DNA of 64,000 nucleotides from [Mycobacterium] manitobense (GTDB taxonomy: Bacteria; Actinomycetota; Actinomycetes; Mycobacteriales; Mycobacteriaceae). A model generated the notes under the pieces. The model made no database searches, was not told the origin of the DNA, and saw only the letters and a program-made list of their open reading frames with translations. The position numbers were made by a program, and so were the translations under genes. Location: the NCBI RefSeq assembly GCF_025821665.1, contig NZ_JACKSJ010000235.1:1-64000 (forward strand). The letters run 5' to 3'. Positions 1-8,667 of the stretch are shown here, in pieces. Every line of letters starts with the position of its first letter. Positions within the stretch are counted from its first letter, which is position 1.

Positions 1-83
1 GCGGAGCCGGGCACCGGCGGCTGCGCGGGCGACGCGCAGCCGGCGAGCAGCGTCACCGCCGCCAGCACCGCCGCCGCCCGCAT
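1..83 (-). CDS. lppR: Lipoprotein LppR-like, N-terminal fragment
   Basis: Only the first 27 codons are in the window; the rest lies to the left of position 1. The ATG at 83 opens a short hydrophobic signal peptide that ends in a lipobox (LLAGC), so the product is expected to be exported and lipid-anchored at Cys 15. It starts 3 bp after the lepA stop and is probably co-transcribed with it. In M. tuberculosis the lipoprotein gene lppR follows lepA directly, which is the reason for the symbol. Nothing can be said about the mature domain. Confidence 0.7.
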   Translation of the reverse strand, partial: MRAAAVLAAVTLLAGCASPAQPPVPGS

Positions 84-86
84 CGG

Positions 87-2039
87 CTACTTCTTCGGCT
101 TGTCGCTGGCCGCGTCGGCGGACAGGGCGGCCACGAAGGCCTCCTGCGGAACCTCGACCCGTCCGATGGTCTTCATCCGCTTCTTGCCCTCCTTCTGCTT
201 CTCCAGCAGCTTGCGCTTGCGGGTGATGTCGCCGCCGTAGCACTTGCTCAGCACGTCCTTGCGGATCGCCCGGATGTTCTCGCGGGCGATGATCCTCGAG
301 CCGATCGCCGCCTGGATCGGCACCTCGAACTGCTGGCGGGGTATCAGTTCCTTGAGCTTGGTGGTCATCTTGTTGCCGTATGCCGGCGCCGAGTCCTTGT
401 GCACGATCGCGCTGAACGCGTCCACAGCCTCGCCCTGCAGCAGGATGTCGACCTTCACCAGGTCGGACTCCTGCTCGCCCGCCTCCTCGTAGTCCAGGCT
501 GGCGTAGCCACGGGTGCGCGACTTCAAAGAGTCGAAGAAGTCGAAGATGATCTCCCCCAGCGGCATGGTGTAACGCAGCTCGACACGCTCGGGCGACAGA
601 TAGTCCATTCCGCCGAGCTCGCCGCGCCGCGACTGGCACAGCTCCATGATGGTCCCGATGAACTCGCTGGGGGCGATGATCGTCGTTTTCACGACGGGTT
701 CGTAGACGGAGCCGACCTTGCCGTCCGGCCAGTCGGAGGGATTCGTCACCACGAGTTCGGTGCCGTCGTCCTTGACGACGCGGTACACGACGTTCGGCGA
801 GGTGGAGATCAGGTCCAGGTCGAATTCGCGTTCCAGCCGCTCCCGGGTGATCTCCATGTGCAGGAGGCCGAGGAAGCCACACCGGAAGCCGAAGCCCAGC
901 GCCACCGACGTCTCCGGCTCCCACACCAGGGCCGCGTCGTTGAGCTGCAACCGTTCCAGCGCATCGCGCAGGTTCGGATAGTCCGAGCCGTCGACCGGGT
1001 AGAGCCCCGAGTACACCATCGGTCTGGGTTCGCGGTAGCCGGTGAGCGCGTCGGTGGCGCCGTTGCGCGCCGTGGTCACCGTGTCGCCGACCTTCGACTG
1101 GCGGACGTCCTTCACGCCGGTGATGAGGTAGCCGACCTCGCCGACCCCGAGGCCCTCGGTGGCCTTCGGCTCCGGCGAGACGATGCCCACCTCGAGCAGC
1201 TCATGGGTGGTGCCGGTGGACATCATCTTGATCTTCTCGCGGGGGTTGAGCTTGCCGTCCACCACGCGCACGTAGGTGACGACGCCGCGGTAGATGTCGT
1301 AGACCGAGTCGAAGATCATCGCCCGGGCGGGTGCCTCCGCATCGCCGACCGGCGCCGGGATCAGCCGGACCACCGCGTCGAGCAGTTCGCGGACACCGAC
1401 GCCCGTCTTGCCCGACACCCGCAGCACGTCCTCGGGTTCGCAGCCGATGATGTGGGCGATCTCCCCGGCATAGCGGTCCGGGTCCGCGGCGGGCAGGTCG
1501 ATCTTGTTCAGCACGGGGATGATCGTCAGGTCACGGTCGAGCGCCAGGTACAGATTCGCCAGGGTCTGCGCCTCGATGCCCTGGGCGGCGTCCACCAGCA
1601 GCACCGCGCCCTCGCAGGCCTCCAGCGCCCGGGACACCTCGTAGGTGAAGTCGACGTGGCCCGGGGTGTCGATCAGGTGCAAGACGAAGTCCTCTGGACC
1701 TGCAGGACCCTCGACCGACCACGGCAACCGCACGTTCTGCGCCTTGATGGTGATGCCGCGCTCACGCTCGATGTCCATCCGGTCCAGGTACTGCGCGCGC
1801 ATGTCCCTGTCGGCGACGACGCCGGTGATCCCGAGCATCCGGTCGGCCAGCGTCGACTTGCCGTGATCGATGTGGGCGATGATGCAGAAGTTCCGAATCT
1901 GCGCCGGCGCAGTGAACGTCTTGTCGGCGAAGCTGCTGATGGGAATCTCCTGGTGAGGCTGGGTGGGACGCGCGTGGTGCGCCCCTAAAGGGTATCGACC
2001 ACCGGCGGTCGCGACACAATCGCAGCTCCCGCCGGTCAC
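87..2039 (-). CDS. lepA: Translation elongation factor 4 (LepA/EF4)
   Basis: Ribosome-binding GTPase that acts on stalled or translocated ribosomes. The G1 motif (AHIDHGKST) follows about 50 N-terminal residues; then come the G3 (DTPGH) and G4 (NKID) motifs, the EF-G-like domains and the LepA-specific C-terminus rich in Lys/Arg. The length, 650 aa, matches mycobacterial LepA, which carries an N-terminal extension compared with E. coli. The start is uncertain. The GTG at 2039 leaves only a few bases to the divergent gene, and a TACCCT -10-like hexamer lies inside this N-terminal region, so translation may begin further in, before the conserved EIPISSFADKTF segment. The lppR-like gene follows 3 bp downstream. 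Confidence 0.95.
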   Translation of the reverse strand: MTGGSCDCVATAGGRYPLGAHHARPTQPHQEIPISSFADKTFTAPAQIRNFCIIAHIDHGKSTLADRMLGITGVVADRDMRAQYLDRMDIERERGITIKAQNVRLPWSVEGPAGPEDFVLHLIDTPGHVDFTYEVSRALEACEGAVLLVDAAQGIEAQTLANLYLALDRDLTIIPVLNKIDLPAADPDRYAGEIAHIIGCEPEDVLRVSGKTGVGVRELLDAVVRLIPAPVGDAEAPARAMIFDSVYDIYRGVVTYVRVVDGKLNPREKIKMMSTGTTHELLEVGIVSPEPKATEGLGVGEVGYLITGVKDVRQSKVGDTVTTARNGATDALTGYREPRPMVYSGLYPVDGSDYPNLRDALERLQLNDAALVWEPETSVALGFGFRCGFLGLLHMEITRERLEREFDLDLISTSPNVVYRVVKDDGTELVVTNPSDWPDGKVGSVYEPVVKTTIIAPSEFIGTIMELCQSRRGELGGMDYLSPERVELRYTMPLGEIIFDFFDSLKSRTRGYASLDYEEAGEQESDLVKVDILLQGEAVDAFSAIVHKDSAPAYGNKMTTKLKELIPRQQFEVPIQAAIGSRIIARENIRAIRKDVLSKCYGGDITRKRKLLEKQKEGKKRMKTIGRVEVPQEAFVAALSADAASDKPKK

Positions 2040-2040
2040 T

Positions 2041-2054
2041 TATGCTCGATTCCA
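2041..2054 (+). promoter_or_regulatory. Predicted -10 element for a leaderless transcript
   Basis: TATGCT at 2041-2046 fits the mycobacterial SigA -10 pattern (TANNNT) and is followed by 7 nt before the ATG at 2054. Transcription would start on the A of the start codon, as in the many leaderless mycobacterial mRNAs. No good -35 is visible. This is inference from spacing only. Confidence 0.35.
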
Positions 2055-2686
2055 TGCCTCCGCAGTGGAAGTCGTTCCAGCGGTTCGCGGGGACCGCCGC
2101 AAAGAACTTCGTGTTCAACGAGGCGCCGAAGTTCATCCGCCAGCTCCAGCAGTCCGAGAACAAGCCGCGCACCGTGCAGCAGGGACTCCAGCAGGGCCTC
2201 AAGGTCGGCCTGGAGGCGGGCCTGTCCGCCCTGGCCGGCGCCGCCGCGGCGGGTCAGCCGACCGCGGCGATCACCAGCGGCAGGCCGGTCACCGACAACA
2301 GCGTCCCGACCGCGCACCGGGCCCGCAAGGTGGTCTACGCCCCCGATCTCGACGGCCGCGCCGACCCGGGCGAGATCGTCTGGACCTGGGTGGTCTACGA
2401 GGACGACCCGACGCGCGGCAAGGACCGCCCGGTGCTGGTGGTGGGCCGTGACCGGCGAACGCTGCTCGGCCTCATGCTGAGCAGCCAGGACCACCACCAC
2501 GACGACCCGGACTGGGTCGGTATCGGCAGCGGCGGCTGGGACGGCGACGGCCGGCCCAGCTGGGTGCGCCTCGACCGGGTGCTCGACGTGCCCGAGGAGG
2601 GCATCCGGCGCGAGGGTGCGGTGCTGGACCGGGACCGGTTCGAGATCATCGCCACCCGGTTGCGCGCCGAGTACTCCTGGAGCTGA
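2054..2686 (+). CDS. PemK/MazF-like conserved protein (Rv2405 type)
   Basis: A protein of 210 aa conserved next to lepA in mycobacteria. The middle shows the PemK/MazF-type core: a GEIVWTWV strand, a DDPTRGKDRPVLVVG turn-and-strand like the DPTxGxEQxGxRPxLVV of MazF, then acidic and Trp-rich segments. The N-terminal 70 residues are basic and Gln/Ala-rich with no clear domain. No antitoxin-sized partner is adjacent, so a free-standing toxin is doubtful; a housekeeping or RNA-binding role is equally possible. I chose ATG 2054 rather than ATG 2042 because of the -10 spacing and the clash with lepA. Its stop touches that of the convergent acetyltransferase gene with no gap. Confidence 0.75.
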   Translation: MPPQWKSFQRFAGTAAKNFVFNEAPKFIRQLQQSENKPRTVQQGLQQGLKVGLEAGLSALAGAAAAGQPTAAITSGRPVTDNSVPTAHRARKVVYAPDLDGRADPGEIVWTWVVYEDDPTRGKDRPVLVVGRDRRTLLGLMLSSQDHHHDDPDWVGIGSGGWDGDGRPSWVRLDRVLDVPEEGIRREGAVLDRDRFEIIATRLRAEYSWS

Positions 2687-3307
2687 CTAGCGCGGCGCCC
2701 GCCACATCGGGATCATGCTGGGGCCGCCGTCCGGGAGCTTGATCTCGCCGGTGACGTCGAAACCGAATCGCTGGTAATACGCGACGTTGTCGGGGTTGCT
2801 CGACTCCAGGTAGGCCGGCGCGTGCTCGGCGTCCACCCGGTCCAGCCGGGACCGCATCAGCGCCTGCCCGAAACCGCCCCCGCGCACCGTCGGATCGCTG
2901 CCGATGACGCCCAGGTACCAGTGCGGTTCCTCGGGATGGTGCTCCTTCATCAACTCGGTGAGCTGCTGCCCGCGCGCGACGCGGCCGCGCGCCGCCCAGA
3001 GGAACCAGGGCATCATCCGGATCTCCTCGCGCCGCGAGTGCTGCCAGCGTCCCGGTGGGTCCCACAGCGCGGCTGCCCCGATGTCCTGCCCACGGCGGGC
3101 GACCTCGACGCCGCCGCCGGCCATGAAGTGATGCCGGGTCATGGCCGCGAACATCGTCGGCAGCCCTTTCGCGCGGCGCGCCGGTTCGGGCACCATCCAC
3201 GCCATCACCGGGTCGTCGGAGAACGCCCGCCCCAGCGTGCGCGCCAGCGCGCGGATTTCGGCGCGCACCGGCGGCCGCACCTCGATGTCGGTCGGCACAG
3301 TGGTCAT
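2687..3307 (-). CDS. GNAT family N-acetyltransferase
   Basis: A 206-aa acetyl-CoA-dependent N-acetyltransferase. The acetyl-CoA pyrophosphate loop is visible as VRGGGFGQALM at about residues 146-156, after the beta-strand HWYLGVIGSDP, and the C-terminal AYYQRFGF motif is typical of the family. The substrate cannot be read from sequence. Its ATG overlaps the stop of the upstream CBS gene by 4 nt (ATGA), so the two are translationally coupled and may act together. The gene ends back-to-back with the PemK-like gene. M. tuberculosis lacks it at this position as far as I recall, so it may be a lineage-specific addition. Confidence 0.85.
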   Translation of the reverse strand: MTTVPTDIEVRPPVRAEIRALARTLGRAFSDDPVMAWMVPEPARRAKGLPTMFAAMTRHHFMAGGGVEVARRGQDIGAAALWDPPGRWQHSRREEIRMMPWFLWAARGRVARGQQLTELMKEHHPEEPHWYLGVIGSDPTVRGGGFGQALMRSRLDRVDAEHAPAYLESSNPDNVAYYQRFGFDVTGEIKLPDGGPSMIPMWRAPR

Positions 3308-3732
3308 CCCTGGGTGATGTAGGCCTGCAACTGTTCGTGCTCGGCTTGCAATTCTTCCATCCGCGTCTTGACCACGTCGCCGATGCTAACGATGCCGGCG
3401 AGCCGTCCGTCCACCACCACAGGCACGTGCCGCACCCGGTTGCGCGTCATCAGCGCGCTGAGGCTGTCCACGGTGTCCTCCGGGTCGCAGGTCGCGACCA
3501 CGGTCGTCATGATCTCCGACACCGGCCGCCCCAGCAGGTCCGCGCCCATCTCGTGCAGCTTGCGCACGACGTCGCGCTCGGACACGATGCCCGCGAGCCC
3601 GTCGGGTGAGACCACCACCATCGCACCGATGTTGCGCACCGACAGTTCGGTGAGCAGCCCGCTGACCGACGTCTCCGGCGTGATCGTCGCGACCGCCGCC
3701 CCTTTCGTCCGCAACACGTCCGCGATCCGCAT
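3304..3732 (-). CDS. Two-CBS-domain protein (Rv2406c type)
   Basis: A stand-alone pair of CBS domains (142 aa) with no catalytic module: CBS1 at about residues 10-62 (ITPETSVSGLL to GIVSERDVVRKL) and CBS2 at about 75-127 (EIMTTVVATCDPEDTV to GIVSIGDVVKTRM). Such modules bind adenosine nucleotides (AMP, ATP, SAM) and act as energy sensors for partner proteins. The partner may be the GNAT encoded next, whose start overlaps this stop. A good Shine-Dalgarno (CGGAGG) lies 6 nt before the ATG. The last 20 residues are a Glu/Gln-rich helix. Confidence 0.9.
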   Translation of the reverse strand: MRIADVLRTKGAAVATITPETSVSGLLTELSVRNIGAMVVVSPDGLAGIVSERDVVRKLHEMGADLLGRPVSEIMTTVVATCDPEDTVDSLSALMTRNRVRHVPVVVDGRLAGIVSIGDVVKTRMEELQAEHEQLQAYITQG

Positions 3733-3903
3733 GGGAAGCCTCCGATTGTGAGCTACGTCATATCAGGCTAGGCGGGCGGCGCACGTCGCGGAGGGTTTCG
3801 ACGGCCCGGGAATGAATCGGCGGGCGCGCCGCGGCGTCGATCCGGGCGGTGGAATCCGGCCAGACCGCCCACCGGCACGTCGCCGACGCGGTAGGTATGA
3901 GCC

Positions 3904-4761
3904 ATGATCGAGGTGACCCTGCTGGGAACCGGCAGCCCGATCCCCGACCCGCGCCGGGCCGGGCCGTCGACACTGGTGCGGGCCGGCGGCCAAACACTCC
4001 TCGTCGACTGCGGACGGGGTGTGCAGCAGCGGATGGCGGCCGCCGGCGTCGGCGCCGCCGGCCTCACGGCACTGCTGCTGACCCACCTGCACAGCGATCA
4101 CATCGCCGACCTGGGTGACCTGCTGATCACCCGGTGGGTGACCACGTTCACCGAACAGGTGCCGCTGACGATCATCGGACCACCCGGGACGGCCGAGGTG
4201 GTCGATCTGACACTGAAGGCGTTCGACCGCGACATCGGCTACCGGATCGCCCACCACGCAGATCTCACCGCGCCTCCCGCCGTCGAGGTGCACGAGCGGA
4301 CCGACGGCGTCGTCTGGGACCGCGACGGCGTGCGCATCCTGGTCGCACCCACCGATCACCGCCCGGTGGCGCCGACGATCGCGTTCCGCGTGGAGCATCA
4401 CGGTGCGTCGGCGGTCCTCGCCGGTGACACCGTTCCGTGCGACAGCCTCGACGCCCTCGCGGCGGGCGCCGGTGCGCTGGTGCACACCGCCATTCGCCGC
4501 GACCTCATCGAATCGCTTCCTCAGCAACGCTTCCGCGACATCTGCGACTACCACTCATCGGTCGAGCAGGCCGCCGCGACCGCCGCAAGGGCCGGGGTCG
4601 GCATCCTGGTGCTCACCCACTACGTCCCGGCGATCGCGCCGGGCACGGAGGACGACTGGCGGGCGCTGGCCGCGTCGGTGTTCCCGCGCCAGATCGAACT
4701 GGGTGACGACCTGCACCGCGTCGAGGTGCATCCCGGCGTGTGCGTCAGGCCAGCCGGGTGA
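3904..4761 (+). CDS. Ribonuclease Z-like metallo-beta-lactamase fold protein
   Basis: A 285-aa MBL-fold hydrolase of the RNase Z/ElaC group (Rv2407 position). The zinc motif THLHSDH sits at about residues 60-66, followed by DLGDLL. Further ligands are the Asp of LAGDTV and the terminal His of LTHYVP. RNase Z cleaves tRNA precursors 3' of the discriminator base, which matters for tRNAs without an encoded CCA. The family is also close to arylsulfatases and phosphodiesterases, and the flexible arm is short, so the tRNA role is a family assignment. The 3' end overlaps the convergent transglutaminase gene by 17 bp. Confidence 0.85.
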   Translation: MIEVTLLGTGSPIPDPRRAGPSTLVRAGGQTLLVDCGRGVQQRMAAAGVGAAGLTALLLTHLHSDHIADLGDLLITRWVTTFTEQVPLTIIGPPGTAEVVDLTLKAFDRDIGYRIAHHADLTAPPAVEVHERTDGVVWDRDGVRILVAPTDHRPVAPTIAFRVEHHGASAVLAGDTVPCDSLDALAAGAGALVHTAIRRDLIESLPQQRFRDICDYHSSVEQAAATAARAGVGILVLTHYVPAIAPGTEDDWRALAASVFPRQIELGDDLHRVEVHPGVCVRPAG

Positions 4762-5584
4762 TCTCCACGACGACGTCGAGGTCGGTGGAGCCCTCACCGG
4801 AGTAGATGCCCTTCAGCGGCGTGACGTCGGAGTAGTCGCGGCCGACGCCCACGCTGACGTACTGCTCGTTGATGCCCTTGTCGTTGGTCGGGTCGTAGTG
4901 CCACCACCCTCCGGTCCACGCCTGGATCCACGCGTGGCTCTGCCCCTCAATGGTGTCGCCGACCGCCGCCTCGCGGTTCGGATGCAGATAGCCCGACACG
5001 TAGCGAGCGGGAATGCCGATGCTGCGCAACAGGATCAGCGAGAGGTGGGCGAAATCCTGGCAGACGCCCTTGCCTTCACGGTGGGCGTCGAGGCCCGACG
5101 AGTGGACGCCGGTGGTGCCCGGCACGTACTCCAGTTCGCTGTGCACCCAGTTGGCCGCGGCGACCACCGCGTCGTGCGGGTCGTGATACTTCGCGATGCG
5201 CTGCCCCACCCGGGCCAGCCGCCTGCTGAGTGGCGTGTAGCCGGTGGGCCCGAGCACCTCGTCGAAGCGGTCGATGACCGCGATCGTCTTCAGGTCCTCC
5301 CAGCTCACTTCCTCGGCCGGTTGCTCACCGGTGTCGGTCTCCACCACCGACGACGCGGTGACCTCCAGTTCGGTGTGGGGGGCGTGCAGGTCGAACGACG
5401 TCACCGCGGTGCCCCAGTAGTCGACGTAGCGGTACTGGCGGGTGGCCGGGACGGTCTCCACCCGGTTGAGGATCACGTTCTGCCGGGAGTCCGACCGCGG
5501 CGTGAGGCGGGCCTCGTTGAACGACGCCGTCACCGGCGACTTGTAGGCGTACCCGGTCGAGTGCACCACCCGCATGCGCCACAT
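4745..5584 (-). CDS. Transglutaminase-like cysteine peptidase
   Basis: A 279-aa protein with an N-terminal bacterial transglutaminase-like beta domain (residues 1-80, RVVHSTGYAY, NEARLTPR) and a C-terminal papain-like core with Cys175 (GKGVCQDFAH), His218 (QSHAWIQAW) and Asp231 (HYDPTND). These enzymes act as peptidases or amide-bond transferases. The start at 5584 (MWRMRVVH) was chosen because its ATG overlaps the alpha-E stop by one base (TGATG) and the residues upstream of it are not conserved-looking. It is the third gene of the ATP-grasp/alpha-E/transglutaminase operon, where it is expected to hydrolyse or process the peptide made by the ATP-grasp protein. Confidence 0.9.
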   Translation of the reverse strand: MWRMRVVHSTGYAYKSPVTASFNEARLTPRSDSRQNVILNRVETVPATRQYRYVDYWGTAVTSFDLHAPHTELEVTASSVVETDTGEQPAEEVSWEDLKTIAVIDRFDEVLGPTGYTPLSRRLARVGQRIAKYHDPHDAVVAAANWVHSELEYVPGTTGVHSSGLDAHREGKGVCQDFAHLSLILLRSIGIPARYVSGYLHPNREAAVGDTIEGQSHAWIQAWTGGWWHYDPTNDKGINEQYVSVGVGRDYSDVTPLKGIYSGEGSTDLDVVVEITRLA

Positions 5585-6564
5585 CAGATTTCCCCTTCCT
5601 CGATCACCAGGCCGCCGCTGCGCCCGGCGTCGGTCCACGCCACCCACGGTGCGGCGTGGAAGTACTGCAGCGCCAACGCTTCTCCGACGTCGAAGCAGGT
5701 CTGCTGCAGATCGGCCAACCGGGTCTCGAGCGACTCCAGCAGCACGCCCGGTTCCAGGAATTCCAGTTCGCTGCGCGCGCGGCCCAGCAGTCGCTGCGCC
5801 TCGGCGGTCGCTCCGACGCGGTTCTGCGGCCGCTGCAGCAGTTCGTCGAGGCTGTGCTCGGCCAGCCGCAGCGAGTAGTAGATCGACCGCGGGAACAGCC
5901 GGTCCAGCAGCATGAACTCGACGACACGGCCGGCGTCGAGTGCACCGCGGTAGGTGCGCAGGTAGGTGTCGTGCGCGCCCGCCGACCGCAGCAGGGTCAC
6001 CCAGGCCGGCGACGACGCACTGTCCCCGACGCGTGACAGCAGCAGCCGCACGGTCATGTCCACCCGTTCGATCGCGCGGCCCAGCACCATGAACCGGTAC
6101 CCGTCGTCACGGGACAGCGTCGAATCGGCCAGGCCGGCGAACATCGCCGCGCGGCCCTCGACGTAGGAGAGGAACTCATGCGGGCCAAGGCGTTTGGCCG
6201 CGCGCTCCCGCTCGGCCAGTGCGTTGTACGTGGCGTTGAGACACTCCCAGATCTCGCTCGACGTCACCTCCCGGGCACCGCGCGCGTTCTCCCGCGCCGC
6301 CGAGATCGAGTCCACGATGGAGGTGCCCTCACCCCGGGTGTCGCGGCTGAACGCCACCAGATCGGTGAGCGACCAGACGTCGAGCGCAGTGCTCGGGGCG
6401 TCGATGCCGAGCACCCGCAGCAGGGTCCGCGACGCCCGGTCCGGGTCGACGCTCGAATCCTCGAGCAACTGGTGCACGGTCACGTCGAGAATGCGGGCGG
6501 TGTCGTCGGCCCGCTCGACGTAACGTCCGATCCAGTACAGCGACTCCGCATTTCGCGCGAGCAT
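5584..6564 (-). CDS. Alpha-E domain protein
   Basis: A 326-aa, nearly all-helical protein of the Alpha-E family (Rv2410c position). The signature MLARNAESLYWIGRYVERADDTAR stands at the N-terminus and several Arg/Glu-rich helices follow. There is no known catalytic site; it is thought to be the scaffold or partner of the circularly permuted ATP-grasp protein encoded 11 bp upstream. The stop overlaps the transglutaminase start by one base. The function is known only by association: the three genes recur together across many bacteria. Confidence 0.92.
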   Translation of the reverse strand: MLARNAESLYWIGRYVERADDTARILDVTVHQLLEDSSVDPDRASRTLLRVLGIDAPSTALDVWSLTDLVAFSRDTRGEGTSIVDSISAARENARGAREVTSSEIWECLNATYNALAERERAAKRLGPHEFLSYVEGRAAMFAGLADSTLSRDDGYRFMVLGRAIERVDMTVRLLLSRVGDSASSPAWVTLLRSAGAHDTYLRTYRGALDAGRVVEFMLLDRLFPRSIYYSLRLAEHSLDELLQRPQNRVGATAEAQRLLGRARSELEFLEPGVLLESLETRLADLQQTCFDVGEALALQYFHAAPWVAWTDAGRSGGLVIEEGEI

Positions 6565-6575
6565 CCGCTATCCCC

Positions 6576-8228
6576 CTACTGTTGCTGTTGCTGCTGCTGG
6601 TCGAGTGTCTGACTGTCGCCGTTGCGTTCGGTCTTCGGGCCCTTGGCCGCCGAGGGCAGCGAGCGCACCACCTCGGCCGCCGCGAGTTCGCGCTCGGCGG
6701 CCGACGTGCGCGACGCCAGCACCCAGGTGTCCTTCGAGCCGCCGCCCTGGCTCGAGTTCACCACCAGCGACCCCTCCGGCAGGGCCACCCGGGTCAGCCC
6801 GCCGGGCAGCACCCACACGTCGTCGCCGTCGTTGACCGCGAACGGCCGCAGGTCCACGTGCCGCGGCGCGAGCTTGCTGTCGATCTGCGTCGGCACCGTC
6901 GACAGCTGCATCACCGGCTGGGCGATCCACCCGCGCGGGTCACTGCGGATCTTCTTGCAGATCGTGGCCCGTTCCTTCTCCGAGGCGTCGGGGCCGAACA
7001 CGATGCCGTAGCCGCCCGATCCCTCCACCGGCTTGATCACCAGTTCGTCGACCCGGTCGAGGACCTCCTCGCGCTCCTCCTCGAGCCAGCAGCGGAATGT
7101 GTCGACGTTGGCCAGCAGCGGCTTCTCCCCGAGGTAGTACTCGATGATCGTCGGCACGTAGGTGTAGACCAGCTTGTCGTCGCCCACCCCGTTGCCGACG
7201 GCGCTGGAGATCACCACGTTGCCCGCCCGCGCGGCGTTGAGCACCCCCGCGACGCCGAGCACCGAATCCGGCCGGAACTGCATCGGGTCCAGGTAGGCGT
7301 CGTCGATGCGCCGGTAGATCACGTCGACCTGCCGCTCCCCCTCGGTGGTGCGCATGTAGACGGTGTTGTCGCGGCAGAACAGGTCGCGGCCCTCGACGAG
7401 TTCGACGCCCATCTGCCGTGCCAGCAGGGAGTGTTCGAAGTACGCGGAGTTGTAGACACCCGGGGTCAGCACCACCACCGTCGGATCGGCGACGTTGTTG
7501 GCCGCAGCGTTGCGCAGGGCCCGCAGCAGGTGCGCAGAATAGTCACCGACGGCGCGAACCCTGTTGCTGGCGAACAAGTTCGGGAACACCCGCGCCATCG
7601 TCCGGCGGTTCTCCATCACATAGGACACCCCGGACGGCGAACGCAGGTTGTCCTCGAGCACACGGAAGTTGCCCTGCGCGTCGCGAATCAGGTCGATGCC
7701 GGCGACGTGGATGCGCACCCCGTTGGGCGGATGGATGCCGACGGCTTCGCGGTGGAAGTGCTCGCACGACGTCACGAGCCGCCGCGGGATGACGCCGTCA
7801 CGCAGGATCTCCTGCTCGCCGTAGATGTCGTCGAGGTACATCTCCAGCGCCCGGACCCGCTGGGTGATGCCGCGCTCGAGCCGCGTCCACTCGGCGGCGG
7901 AGATCACCCGGGGCACGGGGTCGAGCGGGAACGGCCGCTCCTGCCCCGACAGGGAGAAGGTGACGCCCTGGTCGATGAACGCGCGGCCGAGGGCCTCGGC
8001 CCTGGCCTCGAGTTCCGACGCGTCCGCCGGGGCCAACTCGGCGAAGATGCCCTTGTAGGGGCCGCGGACGTTGCCCTGGCTGTCGAACATCTCGTCGAAG
8101 GCCCGGTCGTACCCGCCCAGCTTGTTGTAGCCCTCGAAGACACCTTCGTGCCGTCTGGCCGCCCGGGTGGTGCTGCGCGACGAACGGGCGGACTCGGTGG
8201 GCAGGGTGCGGAGGCTCACCCCCGCCAT
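6576..8228 (-). CDS. Circularly permuted ATP-grasp protein
   Basis: A 550-aa ATP-grasp enzyme with permuted domain order (Rv2411c position). Visible features are the N-terminal helical part (EGYNKLGGYDRAFDEMFD), a central glycine-rich nucleotide loop (KPVEGSGGYGIVFGPDAS) and a C-terminal SSQGGGSKDTWVL segment. ATP-grasp ligases join a carboxylate to an amine through an acyl-phosphate, so the operon is predicted to make or tag a peptide. The C-terminus ends in an unusual run of seven Gln after LDQ, encoded by alternating CAG/CAA at about 6579-6600. Such a tract is prone to length change and is probably unstructured. Confidence 0.92.
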   Translation of the reverse strand: MAGVSLRTLPTESARSSRSTTRAARRHEGVFEGYNKLGGYDRAFDEMFDSQGNVRGPYKGIFAELAPADASELEARAEALGRAFIDQGVTFSLSGQERPFPLDPVPRVISAAEWTRLERGITQRVRALEMYLDDIYGEQEILRDGVIPRRLVTSCEHFHREAVGIHPPNGVRIHVAGIDLIRDAQGNFRVLEDNLRSPSGVSYVMENRRTMARVFPNLFASNRVRAVGDYSAHLLRALRNAAANNVADPTVVVLTPGVYNSAYFEHSLLARQMGVELVEGRDLFCRDNTVYMRTTEGERQVDVIYRRIDDAYLDPMQFRPDSVLGVAGVLNAARAGNVVISSAVGNGVGDDKLVYTYVPTIIEYYLGEKPLLANVDTFRCWLEEEREEVLDRVDELVIKPVEGSGGYGIVFGPDASEKERATICKKIRSDPRGWIAQPVMQLSTVPTQIDSKLAPRHVDLRPFAVNDGDDVWVLPGGLTRVALPEGSLVVNSSQGGGSKDTWVLASRTSAAERELAAAEVVRSLPSAAKGPKTERNGDSQTLDQQQQQQQ

Positions 8229-8271
8229 GTTGCATGACTCCGGCCGTTTCGGCAGGCCAGTGCGGCTCGCT

Positions 8272-8301
8272 TTGGTCGATCGACCTGCCCGCTGGTACCC
8301 T
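8272..8301 (+). promoter_or_regulatory. Predicted SigA-type promoter of rpsT
   Basis: TTGGTC at 8272-8277 and TACCCT at 8296-8301 are separated by 18 bp, a reasonable SigA arrangement for a ribosomal protein gene. Transcription would begin near 8308, giving a leader of about 80 nt before the GTG at 8390. It faces away from the ATP-grasp operon. Confidence 0.45.
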
Positions 8302-8389
8302 GAGCAGTCGCTGCCCGCCGACGCGGGCCGGCGCCGAGACTTCTGGCGAACTGTTCCGAATCACCCGAGACTTACGAAGGAATTACCGC

Positions 8390-8650
8390 GTGGCCAACAT
8401 CAAGTCGCAGCAAAAGCGCATCCTCACCAACGAGCGCCGCCGTCTGCGCAACCAGTCGGTGAAGTCCGCGCTGCGCACGTCTGTCCGCGGCTTCCGCGAG
8501 GCCGTCGACGCCGGCGAGAAGGACAAGGCCGCCGAGTTGCTGCAGACCACCAGCCGCAAGCTCGACCAGGCCGCCAGCAAGGGCGTCATCCACAAGAACC
8601 AGGCCGCGAACAAGAAGTCTGCGCTGGCCCTGGCGCTCAACAAGCTCTAA
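8390..8650 (+). CDS. rpsT: 30S ribosomal protein S20
   Basis: Primary 16S rRNA-binding protein of the small subunit (86 aa, normal length). The sequence is Lys/Arg-rich and opens with VANIKSQQKRILTNERRR, the universal S20 start. GTG 8390 is the initiation codon: an AAGGA sequence stands about 9 nt upstream and residues before it are not S20-like. It is single-gene and convergent with holA, with 17 bp between the stops. S20 is autoregulated in E. coli; no comparable element can be seen here. Confidence 0.97.
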   Translation: MANIKSQQKRILTNERRRLRNQSVKSALRTSVRGFREAVDAGEKDKAAELLQTTSRKLDQAASKGVIHKNQAANKKSALALALNKL

Positions 8651-8667
8651 GCCCGCCCGGCCGCAGG

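Noticed and set aside
399..1988. 529-residue plus-strand frame opposite lepA
   Set aside because: Antisense shadow, His/Arg/Asp-rich, no domain.
6582..8237. 551-residue plus-strand frame opposite the ATP-grasp gene
   Set aside because: Exact antisense of a well-supported gene; begins with leucines from the CAG repeat.
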